A stretch of DNA of 64,000 nt, from the NCBI RefSeq assembly GCF_014174305.1, contig NZ_JABEQH010000001.1, positions 280,602-344,601 of the forward strand, in the 5' to 3' direction. Numbering within the stretch: the first letter of the stretch is position 1; the number at the start of each line of letters is the position of its first letter. The notes below the pieces were generated by a model that searched no databases, was not told the DNA's origin, and saw only the letters and a list, made by a program, of their open reading frames with translations. Of the stretch, positions 27,897-37,916 are shown in pieces. The translations under genes and the position numbers were made by a program. This DNA is from Gluconacetobacter johannae (GTDB lineage: Bacteria > Pseudomonadota > Alphaproteobacteria > Acetobacterales > Acetobacteraceae).

Positions 27897-29041
27897 CCGC
27901 CCCTGATCCGTCCGCCTGCCCGCCCGCGATTGCCTTTCTCGACCTTCCGGCCCAGCAGGCCCGTCTGGGCGAGGCGATCCGCCGGCGGATCGACACCGTG
28001 CTGAATCATTGCCGTTTCGTGATGGGGCCCGAGGTCGAGGAACTGGAGCGCGCGCTGGCGGCCTATGCCGGGGCGGGGCATTGCGTCGGCGTGTCCTCGG
28101 GCACCGACGCCATCCAGATCGTGCTGATGGCCGAGGGAATCGGGCCGGGCGATGCCGTGTTCCTGCCTGCGTTCACCTACACCGCGACGGCCGAGGTGCC
28201 GTTGCTGCTGAACGCGACGCCCGTCTTTGTCGATGTCGATCCCCGGACCTTCCAGATCGACCCGGCCAGCCTGGAGCGTCGGATTGCCGAGGTCCGCGCG
28301 CGTGGGGAACTGTGCCCGCGGGCGATCATCGGCGTCGACCTGTTCGGCCAGCCGGCGCCGTGGCCGGCGCTACGTGCGATCGCCGCGCGCGAGGACCTGT
28401 TCCTGATGGACGATTGCGCCCAATCGTTCGGCGGCGCCCTGGCGGGACGCAAGCTGGGGCGGGAGGCGACCGCGACGACCCTGTCCTTCTTCCCGTCCAA
28501 GCCGCTGGGCGGCTATGGCGATGGGGGCGCGATCCTGACGGACGATGCCGAACGGGCCGATCTCTACCGGTCGCTACGCACGCATGGCGAGGGCAAGACC
28601 CGCTACGAGGTCCTGCGTACCGGCATGAACGGGCGGCTGGACACCTTGCAGGCCGCCGTCCTGCTGGCGAAGCTGGACGGGTTCGAGGACGAGCTGGACC
28701 GTCGCGAGGCCATCGCCTCGGCCTACGATTCGGGGCTGGAAGGCGTGGTGCTGACGCCCGCGCGGGTGCCGGATTCGCGCAGCGCCTGGGCCATCTATGC
28801 CATCCTGACGGAGGGCGAGGCCGCGCGTACGGCCCTCCAGGCCCGCCTGCGCGCGCAGGGCGTGCCGTCCGCGATCTATTATCCGCGCCCCCTGCATCTG
28901 CAGCCCGCATATCAGGCCCATCATGACGGGACGTCTTTGCCGGTTGCCGAAGATCTGTCAGCCCGTATTCTCGCGCTGCCCATCCACCCCGAACTGACGG
29001 ACGCAGAGGTCGCCAGGGTCATCGCGGCTGTTCGCGGATAA
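27893..29041 (+). CDS. DegT/DnrJ/EryC1/StrS sugar aminotransferase
   Basis: PLP enzyme of 382 residues that aminates keto-sugars bound to nucleotides. The PLP lysine sits in FFPSKPLGGYGDGG. The conserved GVSSGTDAIQ and DDCAQSFG segments are present. Coupling to the dehydratase by an ATGA overlap indicates that the pair makes a 4-amino-4,6-dideoxy sugar (PglF-PglE logic, inference). Confidence 0.92.
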   Translation: MTAPDPSACPPAIAFLDLPAQQARLGEAIRRRIDTVLNHCRFVMGPEVEELERALAAYAGAGHCVGVSSGTDAIQIVLMAEGIGPGDAVFLPAFTYTATAEVPLLLNATPVFVDVDPRTFQIDPASLERRIAEVRARGELCPRAIIGVDLFGQPAPWPALRAIAAREDLFLMDDCAQSFGGALAGRKLGREATATTLSFFPSKPLGGYGDGGAILTDDAERADLYRSLRTHGEGKTRYEVLRTGMNGRLDTLQAAVLLAKLDGFEDELDRREAIASAYDSGLEGVVLTPARVPDSRSAWAIYAILTEGEAARTALQARLRAQGVPSAIYYPRPLHLQPAYQAHHDGTSLPVAEDLSARILALPIHPELTDAEVARVIAAVRG

Positions 29042-29061
29042 GACGAGAGAAGAGACGAGAC

Positions 29062-29544
29062 ATGAAACGGGAAACGGCATTTCTGCTGGGATTCCTGGCG
29101 ATCACAGTCGGTACGTCGGCGGTGTTGTGGTCGTTCGCGGTTCCGAATTTCCGGCCGCTCAATTTTCCCCGGATGACGGCGGGCACCATCAGCGTCGGGC
29201 CGATGCGGACACAGCGCGCCCTGTCGGCCGACGAGATCCGGACGGTCAACGACTGGCTGGACCATCATCATGGCGGCTGGGGACCGCTGGGCCAGACGCC
29301 GCCCTCCAGCGGCGATGCGACGATGGTCCTGACGACGGATCGTCCGGCCGGAAGCGCAGGAAAGGCGGAGCCGTACACCATCACCCTGTGGACCGGCATC
29401 AGCGCCGCGGACTGGAACGACACCGTCTTCCTGGAAGACAGGCCGGGCAGCGTGATCCGGATCCAGAAATTCCCGGACCACGATTTCGCCATCCTGCGCC
29501 GGATGGTGGATCAGCAGTCCTATGAACGCTCGGCCTTCCCATGA
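29062..29544 (+). CDS. Membrane-anchored protein of unknown function in the polysaccharide operon
   Basis: 160 residues: one N-terminal hydrophobic segment (about residues 7-27, signal anchor or uncleaved signal), then a soluble, probably periplasmic domain. I recognise no family. GAGACGAGAC precedes the ATG 20 bp after the aminotransferase. The last four bases overlap the next gene's start (ATGA), so it is embedded in the operon and translationally coupled. Role unknown. Confidence 0.7.
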   Translation: MKRETAFLLGFLAITVGTSAVLWSFAVPNFRPLNFPRMTAGTISVGPMRTQRALSADEIRTVNDWLDHHHGGWGPLGQTPPSSGDATMVLTTDRPAGSAGKAEPYTITLWTGISAADWNDTVFLEDRPGSVIRIQKFPDHDFAILRRMVDQQSYERSAFP

Positions 29545-30137
29545 TCGTCGTTCCGCCGGAGACCGGGGCGCTGATCTTCGATTGCGACGGCACGCTGGTC
29601 GACACGCTGCCGCTGTACCTGCGCGCCTGGCTGGGCGCCTTCGATACGGTGGTGGGCCATTCCGTACCGCCTGACTGGTTCCGGGGCCGGGGCGGCCTGT
29701 CCGAACAGATGGTGCTGGACGTGCTGGAGGCCGAGATCGGCCGTCCGGTGGACCGGCCGGCCGTGGTGCGTGCGGCGCGGGCCGGCGTGCTGGCGGACAT
29801 GCACAGGCTGACCGAAATCGCGGTCGTCGCCGATGTCGCGCGGCGGTTCCGGACCGTGCTGCCGATGGCGGTCGCGTCCAGCGGATCGCGCGAAGTCGTG
29901 ACCGCGTCGCTGACCTGCACCGGCCTGCTGCCGCTGTTCGACAGCGTGGTGACGATCGACGATGTGGCGCGTCCGAAACCCGCGCCCGACCTGTTTCTGG
30001 AGGCCGCGCGACGGCTGGGCGTTTCCCCCGCCGCCTGCCTGGTGCTGGAAGACAGCACGGAAGGGCTGGCCGCCGCCGCGCATGCCGGCATGCGCGGCCT
30101 GGACGTCCGGGTGTTCATCGCCCCATCCAGGGGCTGA
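29541..30137 (+). CDS. HAD-superfamily sugar phosphatase/phosphoglucomutase-like hydrolase
   Basis: 198-residue HAD protein of the beta-phosphoglucomutase/GPH group. Motif I is FDCDGTLVDT (14-23), motif II SSGS, motif III the K in RPKPAPD, motif IV LEDSTEG. The cap is alpha-helical. Substrate unknown; the position at the end of the polysaccharide operon suggests a sugar phosphate. Confidence 0.85.
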   Translation: MIVVPPETGALIFDCDGTLVDTLPLYLRAWLGAFDTVVGHSVPPDWFRGRGGLSEQMVLDVLEAEIGRPVDRPAVVRAARAGVLADMHRLTEIAVVADVARRFRTVLPMAVASSGSREVVTASLTCTGLLPLFDSVVTIDDVARPKPAPDLFLEAARRLGVSPAACLVLEDSTEGLAAAAHAGMRGLDVRVFIAPSRG

Positions 30138-30153
30138 ATTCCGGGCGAGGGGC

Positions 30154-31269
30154 TTACACCCGTTCGTCATCCTCCAGCTTCGGCGTGGCCTCGTCCATGA
30201 CGGCCAGCAGCGCGGCGGTGAGGGGCGAGGCCAGGATCAGCCCGGGCATGCCCAGGATGGTGCCGAAGACGGTCTGTGACAGGATGGTCAGGCCGGGCGG
30301 CATCTGCACGGCATGCCGCTGGATCATCGGCGCCATCACATTGCCTTCGAAGAACTGGATGGCCCCGTACAGGGCCGCGACCATCACTCCTTCGCGCGTT
30401 CCCAGGGACAGGCCCAGCAGGATGGCGGGAACCGCGCCGATGAACGCCCCGATATAGGGGATGAAATTGGCCAGCCCCGCGACGATGCCCAGGGCCAGCG
30501 CCAGGGGCACGCCGATGAACCACAGCCCGACCGACGACAGGATGCCCACCACCAGCATGTCCAGCGCCTGGCCGGCCGTCCAGGCCCACAGGGTCCGCCC
30601 GGCCGTCAGCATCAGCGTGCGCGCCTGCGGGCGGTGGGCCGGCGGGATCAGGCGCAACGCGCCGTTGACGTACAGCGTCGGCGCCAGCGCGAAATACAGG
30701 CCCGCGATCAGGATCACCGCCAGCGTGCCCGCCGCGCCGAACGCCGACGACAGGAAGCCCGTCATCGACCCGGCGATGCGCGTGCCCATGCCGCTGTCGC
30801 CGCCTTCGGCCTGGTTGCCGCCGAGCGATTGCGGCAGATGGTCCAGCACCGTTCTGCCCAGCGAACTGGCGTTCAACTGGTCGCGCAGGGAGTGGGCCTG
30901 GGTCGTCAGGGCGATGCGTAGCCGGGTCGCCTGTTCCGAGATGGCCGGGCCGCTGCTCCACAACAGGCCGACGATCGCGGCCAGCAGGACGACCACCACC
31001 AGGCTCAGGGCCAGCCAGTACGGCAGGCGCAGGCGTCGTTCGGCGATGGCGGCCAGATTATGCAGGATCACCGCCATCAAGGTCGCGGCGAATATGACCA
31101 TCAGCACGTCGCCGATCAGCCAGATCGAGACCACGAGGACGGTCAGAAGGATGGTGATCTGCAACAGCTGGTAAATTCTGCCGAGTTGGACAGCACGCGC
31201 ATCCTCCTGCGCCTCGGGCGGCTGCGGGGACGTGGCGGGCTGGTGATCCGTCGCGGGGGAAAGGGGCAT
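30154..31269 (-). CDS. AI-2E family (PerM/YdiK-type) transporter
   Basis: Inner-membrane protein of 371 residues with about eight helices. The family's C-terminal GxxNFIPYIGAFIG and LxPxxIQRHAV segments are visible (AGLANFIPYIGAF, MAPMIQRHAV). The family was named for AI-2 export by TqsA, but many members have other or unknown substrates. ATG 31269 is chosen because the region upstream is an unlikely extension. It converges with the HAD gene and is divergent from the MFS gene. Confidence 0.88.
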   Translation of the reverse strand: MPLSPATDHQPATSPQPPEAQEDARAVQLGRIYQLLQITILLTVLVVSIWLIGDVLMVIFAATLMAVILHNLAAIAERRLRLPYWLALSLVVVVLLAAIVGLLWSSGPAISEQATRLRIALTTQAHSLRDQLNASSLGRTVLDHLPQSLGGNQAEGGDSGMGTRIAGSMTGFLSSAFGAAGTLAVILIAGLYFALAPTLYVNGALRLIPPAHRPQARTLMLTAGRTLWAWTAGQALDMLVVGILSSVGLWFIGVPLALALGIVAGLANFIPYIGAFIGAVPAILLGLSLGTREGVMVAALYGAIQFFEGNVMAPMIQRHAVQMPPGLTILSQTVFGTILGMPGLILASPLTAALLAVMDEATPKLEDDERV

Positions 31270-31448
31270 GGGGCATCCGGATTGGTGTCGGGACCCGATG
31301 GTAGGCACATCCGCCGGCGCGCGTCGATTCCATGGGGCCACAGCAATTCTCCGGAAAATCCGATGACAGATGTCGGACAGATCGACGTGACCGCCGCCAG
31401 CCGGCAACGGCATACTGGATCGAATTCGTAAACAAAAAGGAATGCGGG

Positions 31449-32684
31449 ATGAATGCCGAGACCGGAAGGAACGCGCCTACCGACACCTCCGTGGGGCATG
31501 TCGAGGCGCCGCATGGCGTCGGCGCGGCGGAATTCGCGCTGGCGCTGGGCACGTTCGCCATCGGCACCGGCGAGTTCGCGATCATGGGCATGCTGCCGGA
31601 AATGGCGTCGTCCCTCGATGTCTCCGTCCCGGTGGCCGGCCACATCATCAGCGCCTACGCCCTGGGCGTCGTCGTCGGCGCGCCGCTGATCGCGGTGGCC
31701 GGCGCACGCCTGCCGCGTCGCACGCTGCTGATGGTCCTGATGGCGGTCTTCGTCGTCGGCAATGTGCTGGCGATACTGTCGCCCGGCTATCGCACGCTGG
31801 AGGGCATGCGCTTCCTGACCGGCCTGCCGCACGGGGCCTTCTTCGGCGTGGCGGCCCTGGTCGCGGCCTCGCTGGTCGACCGCGCGCATCGGGGCCGCGC
31901 GGTCGGGCGCGTCATGGCCGGGCTGACCGTATCCAGCGTCCTTGGCGCGCCGTTCGCGACCTGGGGCGGCGAATTCCTGGGCTGGCGCCTGACCTACGCG
32001 CTGATCGGGGTGCTGGGCGTCGCCAGCCTGCTGCTGATCGTACGCAACATCCCTGCCGATCCGCCGCATCCGGGTGCGTCGCCCCTGCGCGAACTGGGGG
32101 CGCTCCGCCGGTCGCAGGTCTGGTTCACGCTGGCGACCGGGGCCGTCGGATTCGGCGGCATGTTCTGCGTCTATACCTATCTGTCGGACGTGCTCATCAA
32201 CGTGTCCGGCTATCCGGCCTATACGGTGCCCCTGGTCCAAGCCCTGTGGGGCGTCGGCATGGTCGCGGGCAACCTGATCGGCGCACGGCTGGTTGACGTC
32301 AATCTGAACATGACGGTGATCCTGGCGTTCGTCTGGAGCATGGTGACGCTCTGCCTGTTCTACCTGACCGCATCCAGCCCCTGGGTCGTCACCCCGGTCA
32401 TCCTGCTGCTGGGCGGAATCATCGCCCTGGTGCCGGCCTTGCAGACCCGGCTGATGGATGTCGCGGCCGACGCCCAGACCCTGGCGGCCTCGCTGAACCA
32501 TTCCGCCTTCAACGTGGCCAACGCGCTGGGCGCGTGGCTGGGGGGCGTGGTGATCGCCGCCGGGCAGGGGGAACAGGCGGTCGGCTGGGCCGGGGCGATG
32601 CTGTCGGCCGGCGGACTGGTCATCTTCCTGGCGGCGCTGGCCGCCCAGACCCTCCGGCGGCGCGCGGCCGCGGCCGGGGCCTGA
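31449..32684 (+). CDS. MFS exporter (DHA1 family, AraJ-like)
   Basis: 12-helix major facilitator of 411 residues, probably a proton-driven efflux pump for sugars or drugs. It has the DHA1 start GTFAIGTGEFAIMG and the loop 2-3 motif LIAVAGARLPRR. AAGGA lies upstream of ATG 31449; the frame is open back to 31332, but that part is not protein-like. Substrate unknown. Confidence 0.88.
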   Translation: MNAETGRNAPTDTSVGHVEAPHGVGAAEFALALGTFAIGTGEFAIMGMLPEMASSLDVSVPVAGHIISAYALGVVVGAPLIAVAGARLPRRTLLMVLMAVFVVGNVLAILSPGYRTLEGMRFLTGLPHGAFFGVAALVAASLVDRAHRGRAVGRVMAGLTVSSVLGAPFATWGGEFLGWRLTYALIGVLGVASLLLIVRNIPADPPHPGASPLRELGALRRSQVWFTLATGAVGFGGMFCVYTYLSDVLINVSGYPAYTVPLVQALWGVGMVAGNLIGARLVDVNLNMTVILAFVWSMVTLCLFYLTASSPWVVTPVILLLGGIIALVPALQTRLMDVAADAQTLAASLNHSAFNVANALGAWLGGVVIAAGQGEQAVGWAGAMLSAGGLVIFLAALAAQTLRRRAAAAGA

Positions 32685-32696
32685 TCCGCGACCTGC

Positions 32697-34577
32697 CTAT
32701 TCGGCCGCGCTCTCCTCGATCGCGGCTTCGGCTTCCAGCCATTCTTCCTCGGCCTGGGCTTCCTCGCGCCCGATGGCGGCCAGGCGGGTATTGATCGACG
32801 TGACCTCGTCCGCGCGGCCGGCCGCATAGAGCGCGGGGTCGGCAAGCCGGGCCTCCAGCCGCGCCCGTTCGCCGGCCAGGCCGGCCATCCGGGCCTCGGC
32901 ATCGCGGGCCTTGCGACGCAGGGGGGCGATGGCCTTGCGGGCCTCGGCGCGTTCGCGCCGGTCCTCGCGTTTGGGCGCGGGCGCGGCGACGGCGGGGCGG
33001 GTGGCCGCCCGGGCGCGTTCGGTCAGCCAGACGCGATACTCCGCCATGTCGCCGTCGAACGGACGGACGGCGCCGTCGCCGACCAGCCAGAGCCGGTCGG
33101 CCGCCAGTTCGACCAGGTGCGGATCGTGGCTGATGAGCAGGACGGCCCCCTCGAATTCGGCCAGGGCGCGGATCAGGGCTTCGCGCGCGTCCAGGTCCAG
33201 ATGGTTGGTCGGCTCGTCCAGGATCAGCAGATGCGGCGCGTCGCGCGTGGCCAGCGCCAGCAGCAGCCGGGCCTTCTCGCCGCCCGACAGGTCGCGGGTC
33301 ACGGTGTCGGCGCGATCGGCATCCAGCCCGAAGCGGGCCAGTTGCGCGCGCACGGCGGTTGGCGGCGCCTTGGGCATCGCGCGGGCCATGTGATCGACCG
33401 GGGTTTCGTCGGGCAGCAATTCCTCGGCCTGATGCTGCGCGAAATAGCCGACGCGCAGGCGCGGGCTGTGCGACACCGTGCCGCGCATCGGCGCCAGCCG
33501 ACCGGCGATCAGCTTGGCGAAGGTGGATTTGCCGTTGCCGTTCGCGCCCAGCAGGGCGATCCGGTCTTCCATGTCCAGCCGCAGCGACAGGTCCGACAGG
33601 ATCGGGCGGCCGTCATATCCCACCGACACCCGGTCCAGCACCAGCATCGGCGGCGGCAGGGGGGCCGGCTCGGGAAAGGCGAACCGGGTCGGCGCGTCCT
33701 CGATCACGGTGTCGAGGACCGGCAGCTTTTCCAGCGCCTTCAGCCGGGCCTGGGCCTGCCGCGCCTTCGTGGCCTTGGCCCGGAAGCGATCGACGAAGGA
33801 TTGCATATGCGCGCGCTGGGCCGCGATGCGTTCCGCCGCGCGGGCCTGCTGCAGGGCCTGTTCCGTCCGGATGCGGACGAATTCGCTGTATCCGCCGGGC
33901 GTAAGCGACAGCTTGCGCTGGTCCAGATGGGCGATGGCGTCCACCGCGCGGTCCAGCAGGCCCCGGTCGTGACTGACGATCAGCGCGGCGCCGGTAAACC
34001 GGGCCAGCCAGTTTTCCAGCCAGATCGTGGCTTCCAGGTCCAGATGGTTCGTCGGCTCGTCCAGCAGCAGCAGGTCGGGGTTGAGGAACAGCGCCGTCGC
34101 CAGCGCCACGCGCATGCGCCACCCGCCGGAAAAATCCGACACCGCGCGCGCCTGCGCGTCGCTGTCGAACCCCAGGCCGGACAGGATGGTCGCGGCCCGC
34201 GAGGGCGCGCTGTCGGCGCCGATGGCGCGCAGGCGTTCATGGATGTCGGCCAGCCGGGCCAGATCGCGCGCGTGGTCGGCTTCGGCCAGCAGGGCGGTCC
34301 GTTCCGCATCGCCCGCCAGCACCGTATCCAGCAGGTTGGCGTCGCCCGAGGGGGCTTCCTGGCGGATGCGCGCCATGCGCGCGCGCGACGACAGGTGGAT
34401 GGACCCGCCGTCCGGGGCGATGTCGCCGGCGATGGCGGCCAGCAGCGTGGATTTTCCAGCACCGTTGCGGCCGACCAGGCCGATCTTGCGGCCGGGATCG
34501 ACGGTCAGGCTGGCGGTGTCCAGCAGCGTGCGTCCCGCGATACGCAGGGTCAGGTCGGAAATGACGAGCAGGCTCAC
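32697..34577 (-). CDS. ABC-F ATPase (ribosome-associated, Uup/YheS type)
   Basis: 626-residue soluble protein with two ABC domains: Walker [10 protein letters not shown] and GANGNGKST, signatures DFSGGWRMR and DLSGGEKAR. They are joined by the basic helical P-site tRNA interaction linker (about 235-300). No membrane helices. A C-terminal coiled coil rich in Glu and Arg matches YheS/Uup. These proteins bind the ribosomal E site and relieve stalling or give antibiotic protection. Divergent from ndk. Confidence 0.93.
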   Translation of the reverse strand: MSLLVISDLTLRIAGRTLLDTASLTVDPGRKIGLVGRNGAGKSTLLAAIAGDIAPDGGSIHLSSRARMARIRQEAPSGDANLLDTVLAGDAERTALLAEADHARDLARLADIHERLRAIGADSAPSRAATILSGLGFDSDAQARAVSDFSGGWRMRVALATALFLNPDLLLLDEPTNHLDLEATIWLENWLARFTGAALIVSHDRGLLDRAVDAIAHLDQRKLSLTPGGYSEFVRIRTEQALQQARAAERIAAQRAHMQSFVDRFRAKATKARQAQARLKALEKLPVLDTVIEDAPTRFAFPEPAPLPPPMLVLDRVSVGYDGRPILSDLSLRLDMEDRIALLGANGNGKSTFAKLIAGRLAPMRGTVSHSPRLRVGYFAQHQAEELLPDETPVDHMARAMPKAPPTAVRAQLARFGLDADRADTVTRDLSGGEKARLLLALATRDAPHLLILDEPTNHLDLDAREALIRALAEFEGAVLLISHDPHLVELAADRLWLVGDGAVRPFDGDMAEYRVWLTERARAATRPAVAAPAPKREDRRERAEARKAIAPLRRKARDAEARMAGLAGERARLEARLADPALYAAGRADEVTSINTRLAAIGREEAQAEEEWLEAEAAIEESAAE

Positions 34578-34738
34578 GGACCGGTGGCTCCAGGAATATG
34601 CGGCGATGGACGAGGATTCATGACGCTGTACCTACCAGTCTCGCGGAATATGCTCTAGATGGCGCGCGCAAGGGGCGCCGGTCCGGACGGGCAGGGGGTC
34701 CTGGCGACGTATTTCGAGAAGCAAGAAGGAGCCACCCC

Positions 34739-35161
34739 ATGGCGACCGAACGTACCCTGTCGATCATCAAGCCGGACGCGACCCGGCGCAACCTGACGGG
34801 CAAGATCAATGCGGTGTTCGAGGATTCGGGCCTGCGGATCGTCGCACAGAAGCGCGTGCAGTTGACCGAGGCCGTGGCCGGCGCGTTCTATGCCGTGCAC
34901 AAGGACCGTCCGTTCTTCGGCGACCTGGTGTCCTTCATGGTTTCCGGCCCGGTCGTGCTGCAGGTTCTGGAAGGCGAGAACGCCGTGCTGAAGCACCGCG
35001 ACGTCATGGGCGCCACCGACCCGAAGAAGGCCGCGCCGGGCACCGTCCGCGCCCAGTTCGCCGAGAGCATCGAGGCGAATTCGGTCCATGGTTCGGACAG
35101 CCTGGAAAACGCGACGAACGAAATCGCGTTCTTCTTCGCGCAGACCGAAATCCTGCCCTGA
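34739..35161 (+). CDS. ndk: Nucleoside diphosphate kinase
   Basis: Equilibrates NTP pools by phosphorylating NDPs. The 140-residue length is standard. It begins with the typical [11 protein letters not shown]. The active-site His lies in [15 protein letters not shown] sits 8 bases before ATG 34739. A strong bidirectional terminator follows. Confidence 0.97.
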   Translation: MATERTLSIIKPDATRRNLTGKINAVFEDSGLRIVAQKRVQLTEAVAGAFYAVHKDRPFFGDLVSFMVSGPVVLQVLEGENAVLKHRDVMGATDPKKAAPGTVRAQFAESIEANSVHGSDSLENATNEIAFFFAQTEILP

Positions 35162-35188
35162 TCCGTCCCCTGGTCCCCGGACCATCGG

Positions 35189-35229
35189 CATGAAAAAGGC
35201 CGGCCCCACCAGGGCCGGCCTTTTTCATG
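35189..35229. terminator. Bidirectional terminator between ndk and purN
   Basis: A perfect 18-bp stem, CATGAAAAAGGCCGGCCC and its complement, around a CACCA loop. It ends in TTTTT on both strands and serves convergent ndk and purMN. Confidence 0.92.
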
Positions 35230-35237
35230 TGCGGCCC

Positions 35238-35861
35238 CTACAGGAACAGCAGGCGATCCGTCGCCGGAGCGGCCTCGCCATGCGGCTCCAGGATTTTCCG
35301 CAGCGCCGCCGGGTACAGATGATGCTCCTGTTGCAGCACGCGGGCGGCCAGGCGGTCGGGGGTGTCGTCGGCGTGCACCGGGACGGCGGCCTGGCCGATG
35401 ATCGGTCCGTCATCCATCACCTCGGTGACCAGATGCACGGTGCAGCCATGCAGCTTCACCCCCGCGGCCAGCGCGCGTTCGTGCGTGTGCAGGCCGGGGA
35501 AGGCGGGCAGCAGGCTGGGATGGATGTTCAGCATCCGTCCGGCCCATGCCCCGGTCAGGAACGGGGTCAGCAGGCGCATGTAGCCCGCCAGGCAGACCAG
35601 TTCGACGCCGGCCGCGCGCAGGGTCGCGTCGATGGCGCGCTCATGGGCCTCGCGGTCGCCACGGAAGGGACGGTGATCGACCGATTCGGTCGGCAGCCCG
35701 GCGGCCCGCGCCACCGCCAGGCCGGGGGCATCGGGCCGGTTGCTCAGCACCAGCGCGATGCGGGCCGGGAAATCCGGCGCGGCACAGGCGTCGATCAGCG
35801 CGCGCATGTTGCTGCCGCGCCCGCTAATCAGGATCGCGACGGGGCGTTTCGTGGCGCGCAT
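35238..35861 (-). CDS. purN: Phosphoribosylglycinamide formyltransferase 1
   Basis: Third step of purine synthesis: transfers formyl from 10-formyl-THF to GAR. 207 residues with ISGRGSNM at the phosphate-binding loop and the catalytic region HPSLLPAFPG. ATG 35861 lies 16 bp after the purM stop. In-frame TTG 35888 and GTG 35873 would overlap or abut purM but are less usual. Operon with purM. Confidence 0.95.
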   Translation of the reverse strand: MRATKRPVAILISGRGSNMRALIDACAAPDFPARIALVLSNRPDAPGLAVARAAGLPTESVDHRPFRGDREAHERAIDATLRAAGVELVCLAGYMRLLTPFLTGAWAGRMLNIHPSLLPAFPGLHTHERALAAGVKLHGCTVHLVTEVMDDGPIIGQAAVPVHADDTPDRLAARVLQQEHHLYPAALRKILEPHGEAAPATDRLLFL

Positions 35862-35877
35862 GTCGTGCGTCACGGGT

Positions 35878-36975
35878 TCAGCCGACAAAATCGGGCCGGG
35901 TGGTGAAGCGCAGGCCCGCCGCCGCCCCGTCGGCTCCGGCCTCCAGATGGCCGATCACGCAGGCGTCCTCGCCCAGTTCCGCCAGGCGGCGCATCGCGGC
36001 GTCCCCGTCGCGGGCGATCAGCACCATGCCGATGCCGCAATTGAAGACCTTCAGCATTTCGTCGGCATCGACCTGTCCGGCCTGCGCCAGCCAGCGGAAG
36101 ACCGGCGGAATGGACCAGCTTGCGCCATCGACCACGGCGGTCATGCCCGGCGGCAGGACGCGCGGCAGGTTCCCCGGCAGGCCGCCGCCGGTGATATGGG
36201 CGGCGCCCTGCAGCAGGCCCTGGCGATGCAGGTCCAGCACGGTCTTCACATACAGTCGCGTGGGCGTCATCAGCGCCTGTGCCAGCGTGGCCGCGTCGGT
36301 CGTCGTATCGGCAAAGGGGCAGGGGGCGTCCCAGCCCAGGCCCGTCTGCCGGACGATCGCCCGCACCAGCGAGAAGCCGTTGGAATGCACGCCGCTGGAC
36401 GGCAGCCCGATCAGCGTGTCGCCGGCCCGGATGTCGGCGGGCAGCAGGGCGGTGCGTTCGGCCGCGCCGACCGAAAAGCCGGCAAGGTCGTAATGCCCGG
36501 CGCCATACATGCCCGGCATTTCAGCCGTTTCGCCCCCCACCAGGGCGCAGCCCGATTCGCGGCAGCCCTCGGCGATTCCGCGCACGACCTTGGCCGCGTC
36601 GGCCACCGCGAGGCGGCCCGTGGCGAAATAATCCAGAAAGAACAGGGGTTCCGCCCCCTGCACGACCAGGTCGTTGACGCACATCGCCACAAGGTCGATG
36701 CCGACCGTCTCATGCAGGCCGCTTTCGATGGCGACCATCAGCTTGGTGCCGACGCCGTCGGTGCAGGACACCAGCACCGGATCGGTGAACCCCGCGGCCT
36801 TGAGGTCGAACAGGGCGCCGAAGCCGCCCAGCCCGCCCATGGTGCCGCGCCGGTCGGTGGCCTTCGCCGCCGGCTTGATCGCATCGACCAGCGCGTCACC
36901 GGCCTCGATATCCACGCCCGCGTCGCGGTAGGTGGCGCCGGTTCCGGGCGAAGGGGGCAAGGGGGCGGAGGTCAT
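35878..36975 (-). CDS. purM: Phosphoribosylformylglycinamidine cyclo-ligase (AIR synthetase)
   Basis: Fifth step of purine synthesis, closing the imidazole ring with ATP. 365 residues, slightly longer than E. coli PurM. Conserved segments YRDAGVDIEAG, SCTDGVGTKL, GGETAEMPG and HITGGGL are present. ATG 36975 follows a GGGAGG-like stretch in the reverse strand. The frame continues far upstream, but that part lies antisense to hdaA. First gene of purMN, divergent from hdaA; purMN-hda-ppk order is common in alphaproteobacteria. Confidence 0.96.
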   Translation of the reverse strand: MTSAPLPPSPGTGATYRDAGVDIEAGDALVDAIKPAAKATDRRGTMGGLGGFGALFDLKAAGFTDPVLVSCTDGVGTKLMVAIESGLHETVGIDLVAMCVNDLVVQGAEPLFFLDYFATGRLAVADAAKVVRGIAEGCRESGCALVGGETAEMPGMYGAGHYDLAGFSVGAAERTALLPADIRAGDTLIGLPSSGVHSNGFSLVRAIVRQTGLGWDAPCPFADTTTDAATLAQALMTPTRLYVKTVLDLHRQGLLQGAAHITGGGLPGNLPRVLPPGMTAVVDGASWSIPPVFRWLAQAGQVDADEMLKVFNCGIGMVLIARDGDAAMRRLAELGEDACVIGHLEAGADGAAAGLRFTTRPDFVG

Positions 36976-37107
36976 TTCGGTCGGGCCTTCGTCGTCAGGG
37001 CGCCCCGTATGTCGAGCCGCCCGATGCGGTGGGGGTCGAAGAATGGGGCAAGGTAAGGTAAACGGTCTCCGGGTTCCTTTACGGCAGGCGGGGCGGCGCG
37101 CAAAGCG

Positions 37108-37872
37108 GTGGTTGAATGGACGGCACAGAATAAGCACGAAAGCGACGGGCCGGCGTCGTCCGGACAGCTTGTCCTGCCGTTCGCGCACGCACGGCGCTTC
37201 ACCCGCGCGGATTTCGTGGCGGCGCCGTCCAACGGCACGGCGCGGGCCTGGCTGCTGGGCGAAACCGGATGGCCGGAGCACCGGTTGGCGTTGTGGGGGG
37301 CCGCCGGCACCGGCAAGACCCATCTGCTGGAGGTCTGGGCCCACGAGCGCGGCGCGGTGCTGCTGGCGGGCCGCGACGTGTGCGAAGCGACGGTGGGACG
37401 CCTGTTCGGCGGTGATATCCAGCCGCCGGTCAGGGCCGTGGCCGTGGATGACGCGGACCAGTATGCCGACCGGCGGGCCATGCTGCATCTGCTGAACGGT
37501 GCGCGCGAACATGCCGTGCCGGTGGCCCTGGCGGCCCGCCTGTCGCCCGCGCGATGGGGGGTGGAACTGCCCGACCTGGCCAGCCGCCTGCGCGCGACCA
37601 TGGCCGTCGAGGTCCGCCAGCCCGAGGATTCGCTGTTGCGGATCCTGCTGCTGCGCCATCTGGCGGAACGCCAGATCGTCGTCAGCCAGCCGGTGACCGA
37701 CTGGCTTCTGCGGCGCCTGCCACGAACGGCGTCCTCGGTGCGCGAGGCCGCAATCCGCCTGGATCACGCGGGGCTGGTTTCGGGAAGGGGCGTCACACGC
37801 GCCGTCGCGATGACCGTGTTGCGCGACATGCTGGCCCGTGACACGGGGCCAGGCGTCACCGTGGCGGACTGA
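37108..37872 (+). CDS. hdaA: Hda-like DnaA paralogue (regulatory inactivation of DnaA)
   Basis: AAA+ protein of 254 residues that, with the beta clamp, stimulates ATP hydrolysis by DnaA after initiation. QLVLPF at 20-25 matches the clamp-binding motif at the start of Hda proteins, and Walker A is GAAGTGKT at 64-71. The acidic Walker B is AVDDADQ. It lacks the DnaA C-terminal DNA-binding domain, as Hda does. The start is GTG 37108; no upstream ATG is available. Next to ppk as in related bacteria. Confidence 0.88.
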   Translation: MVEWTAQNKHESDGPASSGQLVLPFAHARRFTRADFVAAPSNGTARAWLLGETGWPEHRLALWGAAGTGKTHLLEVWAHERGAVLLAGRDVCEATVGRLFGGDIQPPVRAVAVDDADQYADRRAMLHLLNGAREHAVPVALAARLSPARWGVELPDLASRLRATMAVEVRQPEDSLLRILLLRHLAERQIVVSQPVTDWLLRRLPRTASSVREAAIRLDHAGLVSGRGVTRAVAMTVLRDMLARDTGPGVTVAD

Positions 37873-37916
37873 CCGATATTCTTCATCATGCGCCGCGTTG
37901 GCAACGCCGGCGGTTC

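Noticed and set aside
36976..37767. N-terminal extension of PurM to 629 residues
   Set aside because: It runs antisense through hdaA. PurM family proteins start at YRDAGVD near residue 16, matching ATG 36975.
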